A stretch of 64,000 nucleotides of DNA from JAYVFR01 sp043772945 (GCA_043772945.1 JAYVFR010000023.1:1-64000); one strand, 5' to 3'; numbered from the stretch's first letter, positions 18,361 to 27,932 are shown. The notes: a model not told the origin generated them from the sequence alone. Numbers and translations: made by a program.

Positions 18361-18716
18361 ATAAATAATAAATAAAAAAATAATGATTAGTTGAGATGTT
18401 TTTTTGTTCTCATCTAGTAAGTCGTACAAACTACATATTTTGTGACAATTAAATTTTTACTTAATTTCAATAGATTGTAATAATAAAAAAAAGTAGCCCA
18501 AACTCCTTTAAACAAGACTTTATATAACAAAGTAAATAAACATTCAAGCACTTTTTTAAAGCTCACAAAGACTAAAGCAGTAGGGCAGATTACATATATC
18601 TCTCCAACTGGCGTAATGATAGCAATAACGGCCAAAGTTCATCAAACCCTGTTAAAACACTTGTTAGAGCTAGAGATATGTTCAGAAGATATGTTCATAG
18701 TTGATAAATTACAAAC
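18361..18716. other. Intergenic stretch with an unassigned open frame on the + strand
   Basis: This 356-nt gap lies between the SH3b gene and the coiled-coil gene. On the + strand one frame is open from about 18487 to a TAG at 18724-18726 (about 79 codons, ending LQTYFK). It has no ATG until 18616. Its translation has a normal composition (for example TKAVGQITYISPTG), so it may be a decayed gene, but no family is recognised. I see no RNA gene here. Confidence 0.3.
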
Positions 18717-19508
18717 TTATTTCAAATAGTCTTTTATTTGATCAATAATAGCTTGGCGGTTATTTTCAACTGCTTCTGTGAATAATGATTCTCTTTTAAT
18801 TTCTATTACTTGAGGAATATTTGGCAATTCATTCTTATAAATATTCTTGATTGTTTGCTTATCATCTTCACTTAGCTTATTGTTTAAAGGTTTATTTTCT
18901 ATAATTTTTGTTAATTCTATAGTAATTATTTTTTGATTTTCTATTTCAGACAGGATTTTAGCCCTATCATTAACATCTTGAATCTTAATTGAGTTATAAT
19001 CTAATTTTTCTAAGATTTTTTTGATAGCTTTAATAATTTCATCTAGTTGTGAATATTGTAATTCATCTAAATTTTGTAATTTACTTATTTTTTCCCAATT
19101 ATTTAGTTGCTCGCTTTGGAGAGTTATTCCTTGATTTTGTTTTTCTAAATTTGTCTTTAAGCCTGATATCAAAGCTTCATAATTGTTTAAAATTTGATTG
19201 GTTTGATTATCTTTTGGTTGTAAATCTATCCAGGTAATTTCTCTCTCAAAAACTTGATTTAATTCTTCAATTTGTTTTTTTATTTCTGTGTAAATATCAT
19301 CACTTGGTTTAAGGTTATTTTTTGAATATTGAGTTAAGTTATTAGTTTTTTTCTCAATACTATGACTTTTTTCAATTATATGAATAACTATGTCTGAAAG
19401 CTTACGCTGGCCATTGCCAAAGCTGTAAATTAGAGAGCTTAAAACCAGCAACATAAATGCTAGAAAACTCACCATCCCCAAATTGCGTTTAATCCAGTTA
19501 CTAAGCAT
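18717..19508 (-). CDS. Membrane-anchored coiled-coil protein, hypothetical
   Basis: 263 aa. One N-terminal transmembrane helix (about residues 12-30, SFLAFMLLVLSSLIYSF) is followed by a long charged helical region rich in E, K, Q, L and I with heptad-like spacing. Residues 40-215 are probably coiled coil exposed outside the membrane. It resembles methyl-accepting or EzrA-like scaffolds only in general form. It is 25 nt downstream of the PNPase-like gene and may be co-transcribed with it. The function is unknown. Confidence 0.6.
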   Translation of the reverse strand: MLSNWIKRNLGMVSFLAFMLLVLSSLIYSFGNGQRKLSDIVIHIIEKSHSIEKKTNNLTQYSKNNLKPSDDIYTEIKKQIEELNQVFEREITWIDLQPKDNQTNQILNNYEALISGLKTNLEKQNQGITLQSEQLNNWEKISKLQNLDELQYSQLDEIIKAIKKILEKLDYNSIKIQDVNDRAKILSEIENQKIITIELTKIIENKPLNNKLSEDDKQTIKNIYKNELPNIPQVIEIKRESLFTEAVENNRQAIIDQIKDYLK

Positions 19509-19533
19509 ACAAATTTTTTAATTATATTAGTGA

Positions 19534-21627
19534 TTATATTAGACTTAGATCCATTTGCCCTTTATCGTTAAAACCTGCAACTTCACATTGCAATACGTCA
19601 CCAATTTTATACCTAGTGCTTGGTGGAACGCCGCGAGCCATTTTAAGGTTGCTGATGTGAATCATTGACTCTTTATCACCATCGTCTAGTTTCACAAATA
19701 CTCCGTAATTTTCCATTCGAAAGATTTTAGCCATTACTTTATCTCCTGTTTGATAAACTTTAATAATACTCTCAATTTGTTTGTAACAAGCGTCAACATC
19801 TTCCATTTTACTACTATAAATTGCGCATTTACCAGTTTCATTTTCTAGATCAATTTTAACTTTGAATTTATCTTGCATGCCGTTAATAACAGCCCCACTT
19901 GGTCCAATCACATCTCTCATTTTGTCACTTGGAACTATAATAATTCTAACCTTGGGAGCTTTAGGGTGGATGTTTCGATTAGATGAGCTAATAGTTTGAT
20001 TCATTATCGACAGAATGTGTTGACGAGCCTCTTTTGCTTGTTTGAGAGCCTCTTTTAAAACTAGTGAAGTTACTCCTCCAACTTTATTATCTAATTGAAT
20101 GGCAGTAACGCCAGTTTCTGTTCCTGTAACTTTAAAATCCATATCAGCATGATGATCTTCAAGTCCTTGTATATCAGTTAAAACGCTGTAGTCCCCATTC
20201 TCATTTATTGCAAGTCCCATCGCAACCCCAGCAACATGAGATTTGATCGGAACGCCAGCCGTCATTAGTGAAAGGGAGCTAGCACAAGTGCTTGCCATGC
20301 TAGTGGATCCGTTTGACCCAAGACACTCACTAACTGTTCTGATCATGTAAGGAAAATCATCTTTATTTGGCAATACTGGCTCTAAAGCTTTTTGAGCAAG
20401 GTTTCCATGTCCTATTTCACGCCTGCCTGCTCCAATGTAGCGACCAGTTTCCCCGACTGAATAAGCAGGAAAATTATAATGGTGGATATAACCTAAATAA
20501 ACCTCATTTTCATCTTCGGCGTTATCCGTTAGCTGCATTTGATCGAGAGTTCCTAAGGTCAATGTATTCAAAACTTGAGTTTCACCTCTGCTAAATAAGC
20601 TTGATCCGTGTGGCTCTGAAAGCACATTAATTTGGCAACTAATAGCTCGTGTTTCGGTTAATAAACGACCATCAACTCGTCTTTTGTTATTAATTAAATT
20701 ATCTTTAATTAGCTTTGTTAAGTATTCATCAAGAGCTAGGTGAAGCTTTTTTTCTATCAAATTATTATCATCACTTAAAACTAAAATCTGACGAGTTAAA
20801 ACATCTATTTGCCTAGCTAATTTATTATGAATATCACTAAAATTAACTAAAATTTGCTCCTCTGGCAGAATTGTCTCAAGCTCACTCTGGTTATGAAATC
20901 CCCAACTACACCCAAAAATCTGTTCTTTTGCTAAAAGGTTAGAAGCCTCCTTGATATCTCTAATAGTGTCAGTAAAAAAGACTATTTGATCCAGTGATAC
21001 ATTCCAATCACGAGCAATATTTTTAATGCAAGTTTCTTTACTAAAATTTGCCTTAAAGCCTTCTAAGTGAGTGAATTTTAAACCGCTAGCTACTGCAAAC
21101 TCGTCTAGAACTGGTTGATAAGCTGTAGAAACAATTGCCATCTTGGCGTTTTTATATTGCTTGACTTCTTCTACAAATTCTTTGAAATATCCGAGCCCGA
21201 TTTGTTTTTTTAAATTATATTCTTCCTCTCTAAACTTTAAGAGGTTTTCTGTTTCTTCGTCCGTATAAACTCTATCTTTAGTGTAGCGTGGATTAACTAG
21301 TCTATCAGTTTTAAGATATTTAATTACTTCTTCTTGATTCTCTTTCTTCTCTAAATGCATAAAAGCTTTTACGGTAGCGTTCCAAGAATCTCCAAAAACT
21401 CCATCAAAGTCAAAAATTAAATACTTAGATGTATTAACTTTATTTTTAGCTTCAATAATTTCTTTAATCTTAAAATCTACAAATTCTTTTAACTTTAAAT
21501 TTTTCTCATTTTTTGATAAATCATTATAAAGAGCATCTTCAATTTGATTTTTATTTGACTTCCAGTAATTGAGATAAACAGATTCAGGCCTCGTTACTTT
21601 TAGTTTTATTTGTTTATAGTAAGTCAT
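19534..21627 (-). CDS. pnp: PNPase-like chimera: HAD hydrolase domain replacing the first RNase PH domain, then RNase PH2-KH-S1
   Basis: 697 aa. Residues about 67-245 form a HAD hydrolase: motif I DFDGV (D73, D75), motif II VSTAY (S167/T168), a lysine near 192, and motif IV DTIRD (D220, D224). Residues 265-315 are the helical linker. Residues 318-545 are the catalytic RNase PH2 domain: HGSSLFSRGET (340-350), SNGSTS (438-443) and DHHADMDFK with D495, D497 and K499, matching the phosphorolytic site. A KH domain (about 559-615, GPSG at 575-578) and an S1 domain (622-697) follow. A normal PNPase (about 700 aa) has RNase PH1 where the HAD domain lies, including the RNA-clamping arginine loop. The enzyme probably degrades RNA 3' to 5', but ring assembly must differ. 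All motifs look intact in both halves. Confidence 0.9.
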   Translation of the reverse strand: MTYYKQIKLKVTRPESVYLNYWKSNKNQIEDALYNDLSKNEKNLKLKEFVDFKIKEIIEAKNKVNTSKYLIFDFDGVFGDSWNATVKAFMHLEKKENQEEVIKYLKTDRLVNPRYTKDRVYTDEETENLLKFREEEYNLKKQIGLGYFKEFVEEVKQYKNAKMAIVSTAYQPVLDEFAVASGLKFTHLEGFKANFSKETCIKNIARDWNVSLDQIVFFTDTIRDIKEASNLLAKEQIFGCSWGFHNQSELETILPEEQILVNFSDIHNKLARQIDVLTRQILVLSDDNNLIEKKLHLALDEYLTKLIKDNLINNKRRVDGRLLTETRAISCQINVLSEPHGSSLFSRGETQVLNTLTLGTLDQMQLTDNAEDENEVYLGYIHHYNFPAYSVGETGRYIGAGRREIGHGNLAQKALEPVLPNKDDFPYMIRTVSECLGSNGSTSMASTCASSLSLMTAGVPIKSHVAGVAMGLAINENGDYSVLTDIQGLEDHHADMDFKVTGTETGVTAIQLDNKVGGVTSLVLKEALKQAKEARQHILSIMNQTISSSNRNIHPKAPKVRIIIVPSDKMRDVIGPSGAVINGMQDKFKVKIDLENETGKCAIYSSKMEDVDACYKQIESIIKVYQTGDKVMAKIFRMENYGVFVKLDDGDKESMIHISNLKMARGVPPSTRYKIGDVLQCEVAGFNDKGQMDLSLI

Positions 21628-21763
21628 TTCATCAACCTATACATTAGAATTATTCTGGTCAAATTACTACCTTTGTTTTTTGACTAAAATAGATAATTGG
21701 AGATATTTATTGTTTGTAACTTTTCTACTTTCAAAAGTAAAAATTTCTTATAGGAGATTTCAA

Positions 21764-22102
21764 ATGGGTACGGTTGTTAAACGTAACAAAAAAAACCAGA
21801 TAACGTATTTTGAAGTTGATTTACCATCTTGGTACAAAATCAAAATCACGACTGAGGATGATACATTAAGTAAAAAACTCAAATATTTTTGGTGGTTATT
21901 TGGCACTGTTAGAGAAGATAAAGTTTTAACCCATTCAGCTAATGACAGCCTTGACTTTCAGAGTTGTTGCAAAGATTTGATTATTTCTGTAGAAGCTTGG
22001 ATAAACACGAAACCTCGTAAACCAGGCCAAAACCCAACCAATGGCGAAAGAAAGCTAGTTAAGAATTTGGAAAAAGCCTTAGCAGATGTTTTCAAAAACT
22101 AG
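21764..22102 (+). CDS. Hypothetical protein with strong Shine-Dalgarno site
   Basis: I choose ATG 21764 (112 aa) because a TAGGAGAT Shine-Dalgarno sequence lies 6-8 nt upstream; the frame extends to an earlier non-ATG start at 21680. The product is basic at the start (MGTVVKRNKKNQ), has a probable beta-rich region around VDLPSWYKIKITTEDD and a K/R-rich C-terminus. No signal peptide, transmembrane helix or known family is visible. A TTGACT box at 21680-21685 suggests a promoter leaving a leader of about 50-60 nt. It belongs to the minority of genes here with a classical ribosome binding site. Confidence 0.55.
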   Translation: MGTVVKRNKKNQITYFEVDLPSWYKIKITTEDDTLSKKLKYFWWLFGTVREDKVLTHSANDSLDFQSCCKDLIISVEAWINTKPRKPGQNPTNGERKLVKNLEKALADVFKN

Positions 22103-22408
22103 TTTACTTCTGTTAGTTATTACAAACCACCTCATCAAAGCTGTATTAATTTATGTTTTGGTGTTTTTTTATGGACAAAACTAAGAAACTATGCTTTTTT
22201 ATAATTCAAAATGAGGAATACAAGGCTAATCAAAATGGGAACATTATAACTTTTTCATAGTTTTTATTTTCATAAAGTTTAGACTTTTCTACTCCCGATA
22301 ATCACTTTTGTTATTTACTATTTTAGTATTTTATAAACAGGGGTGATTTTTTTTATCTTTTAAGATTATTTGACAGATTTTTTAATAAATAATTAATTTG
22401 TGATTAAT
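22103..22408. other. Intergenic region without recognisable gene
   Basis: The 306-nt gap contains a weak stem (AATCAC pairing with GTGATT across about 40 nt) followed by eight T at about 22346-22353, which may terminate the preceding + strand gene, and a TTGACA at 22371-22376 that could serve the Nudix gene. No RNA gene or conserved frame is seen. Confidence 0.4.
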
Positions 22409-22843
22409 ATGTCCAGTAAATTTCAAGTTTATAGCGCCGTTTATTTAATTCTTTTTAATAAAGACAATCAAATTCTTTTATCAAAGCGAGCTAGTACAGG
22501 CTTTATGGACGGTTATTACGGTTTACCAAGTGGACATCTAGAAGCGGGTGAAACTATTTCGGAGGCTATTGTGCGTGAATCCAGAGAAGAGATTAACATT
22601 ACGCCAATTAATTTTGAATTTGTGAGGGTCAATCACCGCAAAGCCACTACGGAAAACAAACGAGATTATATTGATTTTTATTTTATGACTAATGATTATG
22701 AGGGAGAGGTTCAAAACTTAGAACCAGATAAATGTGCTGAATTAAAATGGTTTGATGTAAACGAATTACCAGAAAATATAATTCCATATATTAAAAATGT
22801 GTTACAGCCATCCGATATTGTTAAATTCTTTGCTGAAGTTTGA
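22409..22843 (+). CDS. Nudix hydrolase
   Basis: 144 aa from ATG 22409; a GTG at 22400 would add only three residues. The Nudix box G-x5-E-x7-REx-x-EE-x-x is complete at about residues 42-64: GHLEAGETISEAIVRESREEIN. The N-terminal beta-strand YSAVYLILFNKDNQILLSKR is typical of MutT/NudG-like nucleotide or mixed-substrate pyrophosphohydrolases. Cytoplasmic. The substrate cannot be told from sequence. A TTGACA upstream may be its promoter; no Shine-Dalgarno motif. Confidence 0.92.
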   Translation: MSSKFQVYSAVYLILFNKDNQILLSKRASTGFMDGYYGLPSGHLEAGETISEAIVRESREEINITPINFEFVRVNHRKATTENKRDYIDFYFMTNDYEGEVQNLEPDKCAELKWFDVNELPENIIPYIKNVLQPSDIVKFFAEV

Positions 22844-22948
22844 CAATTTCTTGACTAATCTTGACTAAAAGTAGAGAATACTTTTACTTTGACCGTTATA
22901 GAGCCGTAAAACGCAAAAAAAAGCTAGAAAAAATTATATTTATATATT

Positions 22949-24661
22949 ATGTTTAGAAGATTGTTATTAGTTTTTACTGATAAAGAGTTACGGATGAAGC
23001 TATTGGCTGTTCTCGGGCTTTTAGTCATGGCAAGACTTTTGTCTCACGTTCCTATTCCAATTATCAAAGGTAAGGACATCGCTAATTTAATTGATAATGA
23101 TGCTGTGTTTAGTTTGTTGAACACTGTTTCAGGAGGATCCTATGGAAAACTTAGTTTCGTCATGCTCGGAGTTGGTCCTTATATTACTGCTAGTATTGTA
23201 ATGCAGTTGCTTGGAGTTATAGTTCCAAAGCTCAATGAAATCCAAAAAGAAGAAGGGGAGCAAGGTCGCAATAAAATCAATCGTTGGACTCGCATGATAG
23301 CAGTTCCTTTGGCTGCACTTAACTCGTGGGGGATATTGCAATTCCTGGCTTCTAATAATACAGGAGGAGTTAAGATTGAATTACCTGAAGTTTTAACCAC
23401 TGGAAATTTTGCTCAAACTTTTCCTTACTGGTTTGTAGTAATTCTCTCAATGGTGGCGGGTAGTATTATTATGATGTGGATTGGTGAAATTATTACAGAA
23501 TATAAAATGGGAAATGGAATTTCTTTAATTATTTTGTCTGGAATTGTGGTAAGGCTTCCGAGCCAGCTAGTCAAGTTTTGGAATGGAGTTTCTGAGAATA
23601 TCTACCTCATACCTAAGAGAATTTTTGAAAATCCTGCTAAGCTACTTAATCCAGACACGTGGAAAAAGTTTTTGTGGGAAAATGAGTTCTGGCAACCCAG
23701 TCGTTGCTTTTTTATTTATATTGCTATTTTCCTTGGAACTCTTTTATTTGTAGTCTTTATTAACGATGCAGTTCGTAAATTACAAGTGGTTTATTCCCGT
23801 CGTGGGCATACAGAAGGAAAATCACGAACCATGGATAGTGTTAAGGCTGATTTGCCATTAAAAGTAAATATGGCAGGTGTTTTACCAATTATTTTTGCAG
23901 TTTCTTTCATCTTATTTCCTAGTATTTTATCAAGATTTTTCCTTACTTCTAACACTGGTGTTCTGCGGGATACCGCTAAAGCTGCTGAAAGCTATTTAAG
24001 TACACAAAATAAACAAGTGGCAAATCCTGGTTCAATCAATCTCCCTAAAAAAGAATTTTTAGGATTTTATCTCTCAGGGACTAAAGATGAGATTGAAAGT
24101 GTTAAAAATTACGACACAACTGAAGGTCAGGAATTGTTTGGTTTTACTATTAGTACAATGGGAGATACTAAAAATTCTTTTTTTGAAGCAACTCCAATTA
24201 ATGACGTGCCTTTCTTAAAATTTAATGGTGGTAATATGGGCTTTTTACCGCAAGTTGTTATCCGTTGGAACGGAATTTTGGCTTATACATTTTACTATTT
24301 TGTATTGATTGTATTCTTTACTTTCTTCTACACTTCAACTATTGCTTTTAAAACTGATGAAGTGGCAGAAAACCTTCAAAAAAGTGGAGCCTATATTCCT
24401 GGATACAGACCTGGGCTTGAGACCCAAGATTATCTAACTCACGTTTCTAACAGATTAAACATTGCTGGAGCCCTCTTTCTAGCTTTGATTGCAATTTTCC
24501 CGATTGTGTTTAACCGCTATACTCAAGTCGGTGGAGATCAAACTTTGAGTGGGATTGTAGGCGGTACTACAATGCTTATTCTAGTATCCGTTACTATTGA
24601 AACTCTTAAGCAAATTGAGGCTCAGGCAACGGTTGTAGACTATGACAGATTTGTAAAATAG
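22949..24661 (+). CDS. secY: Preprotein translocase subunit SecY with enlarged periplasmic loop
   Basis: 570 aa against about 430 in most bacteria. It has the ten-helix SecY pattern. Recognisable elements are PIPIIKG near the plug, YITASIVMQLLGVIVPKLNEIQKEEGEQGRNKINRWTR-type helix 2-3 region, MGNGISLIILSGIV, and the cytosolic AFKTDEVAENLQKSGAYIPGYRPG loop. About 100 extra residues fall between the helix starting VNMAGVLPIIFA and the next helix (about residues 335-430), on the outside face, with GTKDEIESVKNY and FGFTISTMGDTK. A smaller insert (about 215-250) precedes it. It stands alone rather than in a ribosomal operon. It forms the general secretion channel. Confidence 0.95.
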   Translation: MFRRLLLVFTDKELRMKLLAVLGLLVMARLLSHVPIPIIKGKDIANLIDNDAVFSLLNTVSGGSYGKLSFVMLGVGPYITASIVMQLLGVIVPKLNEIQKEEGEQGRNKINRWTRMIAVPLAALNSWGILQFLASNNTGGVKIELPEVLTTGNFAQTFPYWFVVILSMVAGSIIMMWIGEIITEYKMGNGISLIILSGIVVRLPSQLVKFWNGVSENIYLIPKRIFENPAKLLNPDTWKKFLWENEFWQPSRCFFIYIAIFLGTLLFVVFINDAVRKLQVVYSRRGHTEGKSRTMDSVKADLPLKVNMAGVLPIIFAVSFILFPSILSRFFLTSNTGVLRDTAKAAESYLSTQNKQVANPGSINLPKKEFLGFYLSGTKDEIESVKNYDTTEGQELFGFTISTMGDTKNSFFEATPINDVPFLKFNGGNMGFLPQVVIRWNGILAYTFYYFVLIVFFTFFYTSTIAFKTDEVAENLQKSGAYIPGYRPGLETQDYLTHVSNRLNIAGALFLALIAIFPIVFNRYTQVGGDQTLSGIVGGTTMLILVSVTIETLKQIEAQATVVDYDRFVK

Positions 24662-24689
24662 CAATTGCAGAGACTTATCATCAATTCAA

Positions 24690-26369
24690 ATGAAGTATTT
24701 TAACTTAGTACAAACAGCAAGCACCTATTCGTGGGTGTTTTTACCTATTTTGGGTTATTTAGTTGCTTTTTTTATAGTTGAAATATTTTTTAAATCTAAT
24801 AGATTTTGGCTAAAAGCTTGGAATCATAAATTTAATTGGTTAAACCGCCTAGATTTTAGCATTTTCATTTCATTAGTGTGTGTAAGTTATTTTGTTTTAA
24901 TTAAGTATTTAAATCACTTATCGTTTCAAACCTCTGCTTTTGATTTTGCTATTTTTGATCAGAACTTTTTTGTGCAATCTCAAGGCATTTTCCCACCCAT
25001 TAACTCTGTTAGGGAAATGTCTAATCTCTGGATTGATCATCAGCATTTTAGTCAAATTATTTTAGCGCCATTGTATTGGATGAATTCAGGCATGAGTGGA
25101 TTAGTTATGATATTCTTATCACCTTTATTATTGATTCTAATTCCTAGCATATTAGTCTATTTAAGTTACAAAAATTTAACAGAGAACCAAGCCACAAATC
25201 AAACTAATTATTGGATAATAGGCTTTAGCTCATTAATATTATCAATTCATCCATATACTCAGAGTGCGATTGAATTTTATTATCACGAACAGTATTTATT
25301 TAGCTTGTTTTTTGGATTAGTGGTTTACTTTATCACTAGATATTTTTCGAAAAGAGATAGGTTTAGTTTGTATGGGTTATTGTTTTCTTACATTGGATGG
25401 CTTGGTGTAAAAGAGGATCAGTGGCTTTACATCTTAACATTTTTCCTTTCTCTTGTAATTTTAGGAATAGTCTTTTGTAAAAGAAAGTTTTTTGTTTTTA
25501 TTAAGGCTAATAAAGTTTTTGTTTTTATTAACAGTTTTTTTGGTATTTTTAGTTTAATTTATTGGGAGTTAATTCAAAGATGGATGAAATCTGTAAGTCC
25601 TAATTGGGGTGGCTATATATCAAATTATACACAATTTAAAAATGTAACTCAAGAATTTTTTCAAACTGGAAATGTAGGTGATTATTGGAATTCCTTACCG
25701 TCACTACGGGAAGATGCAAGTGCATATATGTATCAACATTTTCTTCATTTTGATATTTTTGGGATTATTTTATTCCCCTTTAGTATATGTGTAAATTATG
25801 CTATCAGGCTTTTTAGTTCAAATCAGTTTCTTAGGCACCCTTGGTTTCACTATGGATCTGAAGTTCCAACAATTGTACTTTTTGGAATCATTTTTACTTA
25901 TTTTTTATTTATTAAATACAACAAAAAACAGCTAGCTCAAAAATTTATTTATTTTATTTTGATTAGTTATATTTTTGGATTTATCTCTATAATTGGCTGG
26001 AGTGGTAGTATTGATATGCAGCGTGTTAATAACTATTCATTTTTTTCACTTAAGAATGCTAAATTAGGTTATTTAACTACAAGTGATGAGCGTCAAGATT
26101 TAAATTATATCAAACAATTTATAAAACCTAATTATAAGCTTCGTACAAGTAGAGAGTACATGCCACAGTTTTCAGCTCGTCTGAATTTAAGCTTTCTTTA
26201 TGGGATTGATACACCAGAGGGGCTCGAAAAAATGAAAAGTGATGAATATAATTATTGGCTTATCCCAAAAAAAGCTAAACAAGATAAAATATATATAGAA
26301 AGTCTAAAGCAAAATAATTTGAAAATTATTGTGGAAACTAGCAATCAAATTTTATTTAAAACTAATTAA
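24690..26369 (+). CDS. DUF2079-family polytopic membrane protein
   Basis: 559 aa with about eleven hydrophobic helices. The first outside loop carries the DUF2079 signature: SAFDFAIFDQNFFVQSQG near residues 85-105, then WIDHQHFSQIILAPLYWM with the conserved H-F-S motif. The family is related to membrane glycosyltransferases of the PMT/GT39 type, and F-D-x-x-x-F-D-Q may hold the catalytic acid. It probably transfers a sugar from a lipid carrier outside the membrane. It starts 28 nt after secY on the same strand. Confidence 0.8.
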   Translation: MKYFNLVQTASTYSWVFLPILGYLVAFFIVEIFFKSNRFWLKAWNHKFNWLNRLDFSIFISLVCVSYFVLIKYLNHLSFQTSAFDFAIFDQNFFVQSQGIFPPINSVREMSNLWIDHQHFSQIILAPLYWMNSGMSGLVMIFLSPLLLILIPSILVYLSYKNLTENQATNQTNYWIIGFSSLILSIHPYTQSAIEFYYHEQYLFSLFFGLVVYFITRYFSKRDRFSLYGLLFSYIGWLGVKEDQWLYILTFFLSLVILGIVFCKRKFFVFIKANKVFVFINSFFGIFSLIYWELIQRWMKSVSPNWGGYISNYTQFKNVTQEFFQTGNVGDYWNSLPSLREDASAYMYQHFLHFDIFGIILFPFSICVNYAIRLFSSNQFLRHPWFHYGSEVPTIVLFGIIFTYFLFIKYNKKQLAQKFIYFILISYIFGFISIIGWSGSIDMQRVNNYSFFSLKNAKLGYLTTSDERQDLNYIKQFIKPNYKLRTSREYMPQFSARLNLSFLYGIDTPEGLEKMKSDEYNYWLIPKKAKQDKIYIESLKQNNLKIIVETSNQILFKTN

Positions 26370-26475
26370 AAAAAAGTTACTAGCCAAGAACTAAAAAAAT
26401 GTTTTAATTCTTTCTTATTAAAAGCTTTCTCTTTAGATTACTTTTTATTTTAAACATTTATCTCTTATTATCAAT

Positions 26476-27072
26476 ATGGAACAAAACATTAAACCGACTG
26501 CCGAAAATTCTCTGGATACATTAGAAACTGTACAATTAAAAGAAGCGGTAGAGCTAGATAAGCAAAACGACCAACCAGTAATTCAATTAGCAAATAAAAA
26601 TCTAATATTCTGGCTTAAATTTGAAGGAGTCATTAGTTATATTGGATTTGGCTTTTGTGTGCTCGCTGGGCTTATTTCAATTATTACCATTTTTGGAATT
26701 TTTACCTCATTGCCGTTCTTTGTTATTGGTGGAGCGTACTCATCTTATCGAGCTCGTAAACACTTTAAAATTGCAAACGCTTTGAAGTTAAATTTGTCTA
26801 GCGATAGTATATTGCCAGACTTAAAAGATATTTATAAATGGTCTGGTATTGTTAATTTAATTAGTATTATTGGTACAGTGCTATCAATTGTTGCAATGAT
26901 TGGGGTTTCGGCACTCTTTTATTCTGGTTTTAACGGAAACTACAAAAATGACTATAAACCAACTTCAAGTGAATGTGAAAAAGCCCCATATTCAATTCAA
27001 TGTGCTAATACTCAAAAATCTCAAGCACTAGATGATAAAACCAATGATGATGCCAATGATAAAATGAGATAA
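26476..27072 (+). CDS. Small membrane protein, hypothetical (DUF5362-like layout)
   Basis: 198 aa. A soluble acidic N-terminus (1-45) precedes two hydrophobic helices (about 53-75 and 78-95), a short basic loop with SSYRARKHFKIANAL, a helix at about 130-155, and a polar C-terminal tail rich in N, D and K. The pattern of two helices, an amphipathic segment and one or two more helices resembles DUF5362 proteins, but the match is loose. The function is unknown. Confidence 0.5.
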   Translation: MEQNIKPTAENSLDTLETVQLKEAVELDKQNDQPVIQLANKNLIFWLKFEGVISYIGFGFCVLAGLISIITIFGIFTSLPFFVIGGAYSSYRARKHFKIANALKLNLSSDSILPDLKDIYKWSGIVNLISIIGTVLSIVAMIGVSALFYSGFNGNYKNDYKPTSSECEKAPYSIQCANTQKSQALDDKTNDDANDKMR

Positions 27073-27150
27073 AAAATACTTGACATATAGTTAAAAAATT
27101 TCTAAATCTATTCTAGATTAAATAGTCTTTAAAATAGCTACAAAAACAGT

Positions 27151-27861
27151 ATGTCAACACAATTATATAAACCGTTTGTCACGGAATTTGAATCGCGCGA
27201 CCAATTTCTTAATCTTTCAACTAACGTTATAGAAAGTATAATCTTAGAGAACCAAACTAATCTAGGGATTGCTAGGGTTGCCTTAGCGGGTGGCAAGACT
27301 CCATTACCAATTTATAGCAAATTATCAAGGAGCGGGGCTATTGACTGGGCAAACTTAGAAGTATTTATAACTGATGAGAGAAATGTTTCGAATACTGATG
27401 AAAAATCAAACAGCTACCAAATTAAAAAATCACTTGGGCAAGAAGTAATTGAAAATCTTTATGAATTTCATGAATTTAGAACTGATTTATTAAAAGACGA
27501 ATGTTTACGAGACTATCAAGTAAAGTTAGATAGTTTAGATGATATTTGGTTTGAATTATGCGTTTTGGGGATTGGAAGTGATGGGCATATTGCTTCGCTT
27601 TTTGCTGATACTCCTTATCTAAGACACCAAGAAAACGGAGCTATTGCAACCCTTGCTCCTCGTGAATATGAAATTCCAGCAAGATATAGCCTTACTATTG
27701 AGAGTATTCTCAACAGCCGTGAAATTGTTGTACTATTAGAAGGTCATAATAAAATGCAAGTTTTAACTGAATTGTTAGAGGGTAAGCTGCTAGCTAGTCA
27801 ATATCCTGCTAAGTTTCTTCTCTCTCATCCTAAGGTACACATCTATACTTGCTTTGAATAA
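27151..27861 (+). CDS. pgl: 6-phosphogluconolactonase
   Basis: 236 aa, usual length of the Pgl/DevB family. Markers are LAGGKTPLPIYSKLS at about residues 46-60, VFITDERNVSNTDEKSNSY (the DER loop) and LGIGSDGHIASLF at about 145-157, which carries the family's active-site DGHxAS motif. It hydrolyses 6-phosphogluconolactone in the oxidative pentose phosphate pathway in the cytoplasm. No other gene of that pathway is present here. A TTGACA box at 27080-27085 with a weak -10 lies upstream. Confidence 0.9.
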   Translation: MSTQLYKPFVTEFESRDQFLNLSTNVIESIILENQTNLGIARVALAGGKTPLPIYSKLSRSGAIDWANLEVFITDERNVSNTDEKSNSYQIKKSLGQEVIENLYEFHEFRTDLLKDECLRDYQVKLDSLDDIWFELCVLGIGSDGHIASLFADTPYLRHQENGAIATLAPREYEIPARYSLTIESILNSREIVVLLEGHNKMQVLTELLEGKLLASQYPAKFLLSHPKVHIYTCFE

Positions 27862-27862
27862 A

Positions 27863-27908
27863 AAAATACCTACCTAATATTAAATCTAATTAATTTTTAG
27901 GCAGGGGT
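27863..27908 (-). terminator. Rho-independent terminator facing the small membrane-protein gene
   Basis: On the reverse strand, CCTGCCTAA (27897-27905) pairs with TTAGGTAGG (27869-27877) and is followed by a run of T (27861-27867). It follows the stop of the 52-aa reverse-strand gene at 27933 by about 25 nt, and its opposite side abuts the end of pgl. Confidence 0.6.
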
Positions 27909-27932
27909 TACGCGAATGTTTTATTAGCTTTA

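Noticed and set aside
18414..18635. 73-aa reverse-strand ORF
   Set aside because: It overlaps the more protein-like + strand frame, lacks a plausible start signal, and has no recognisable domain.
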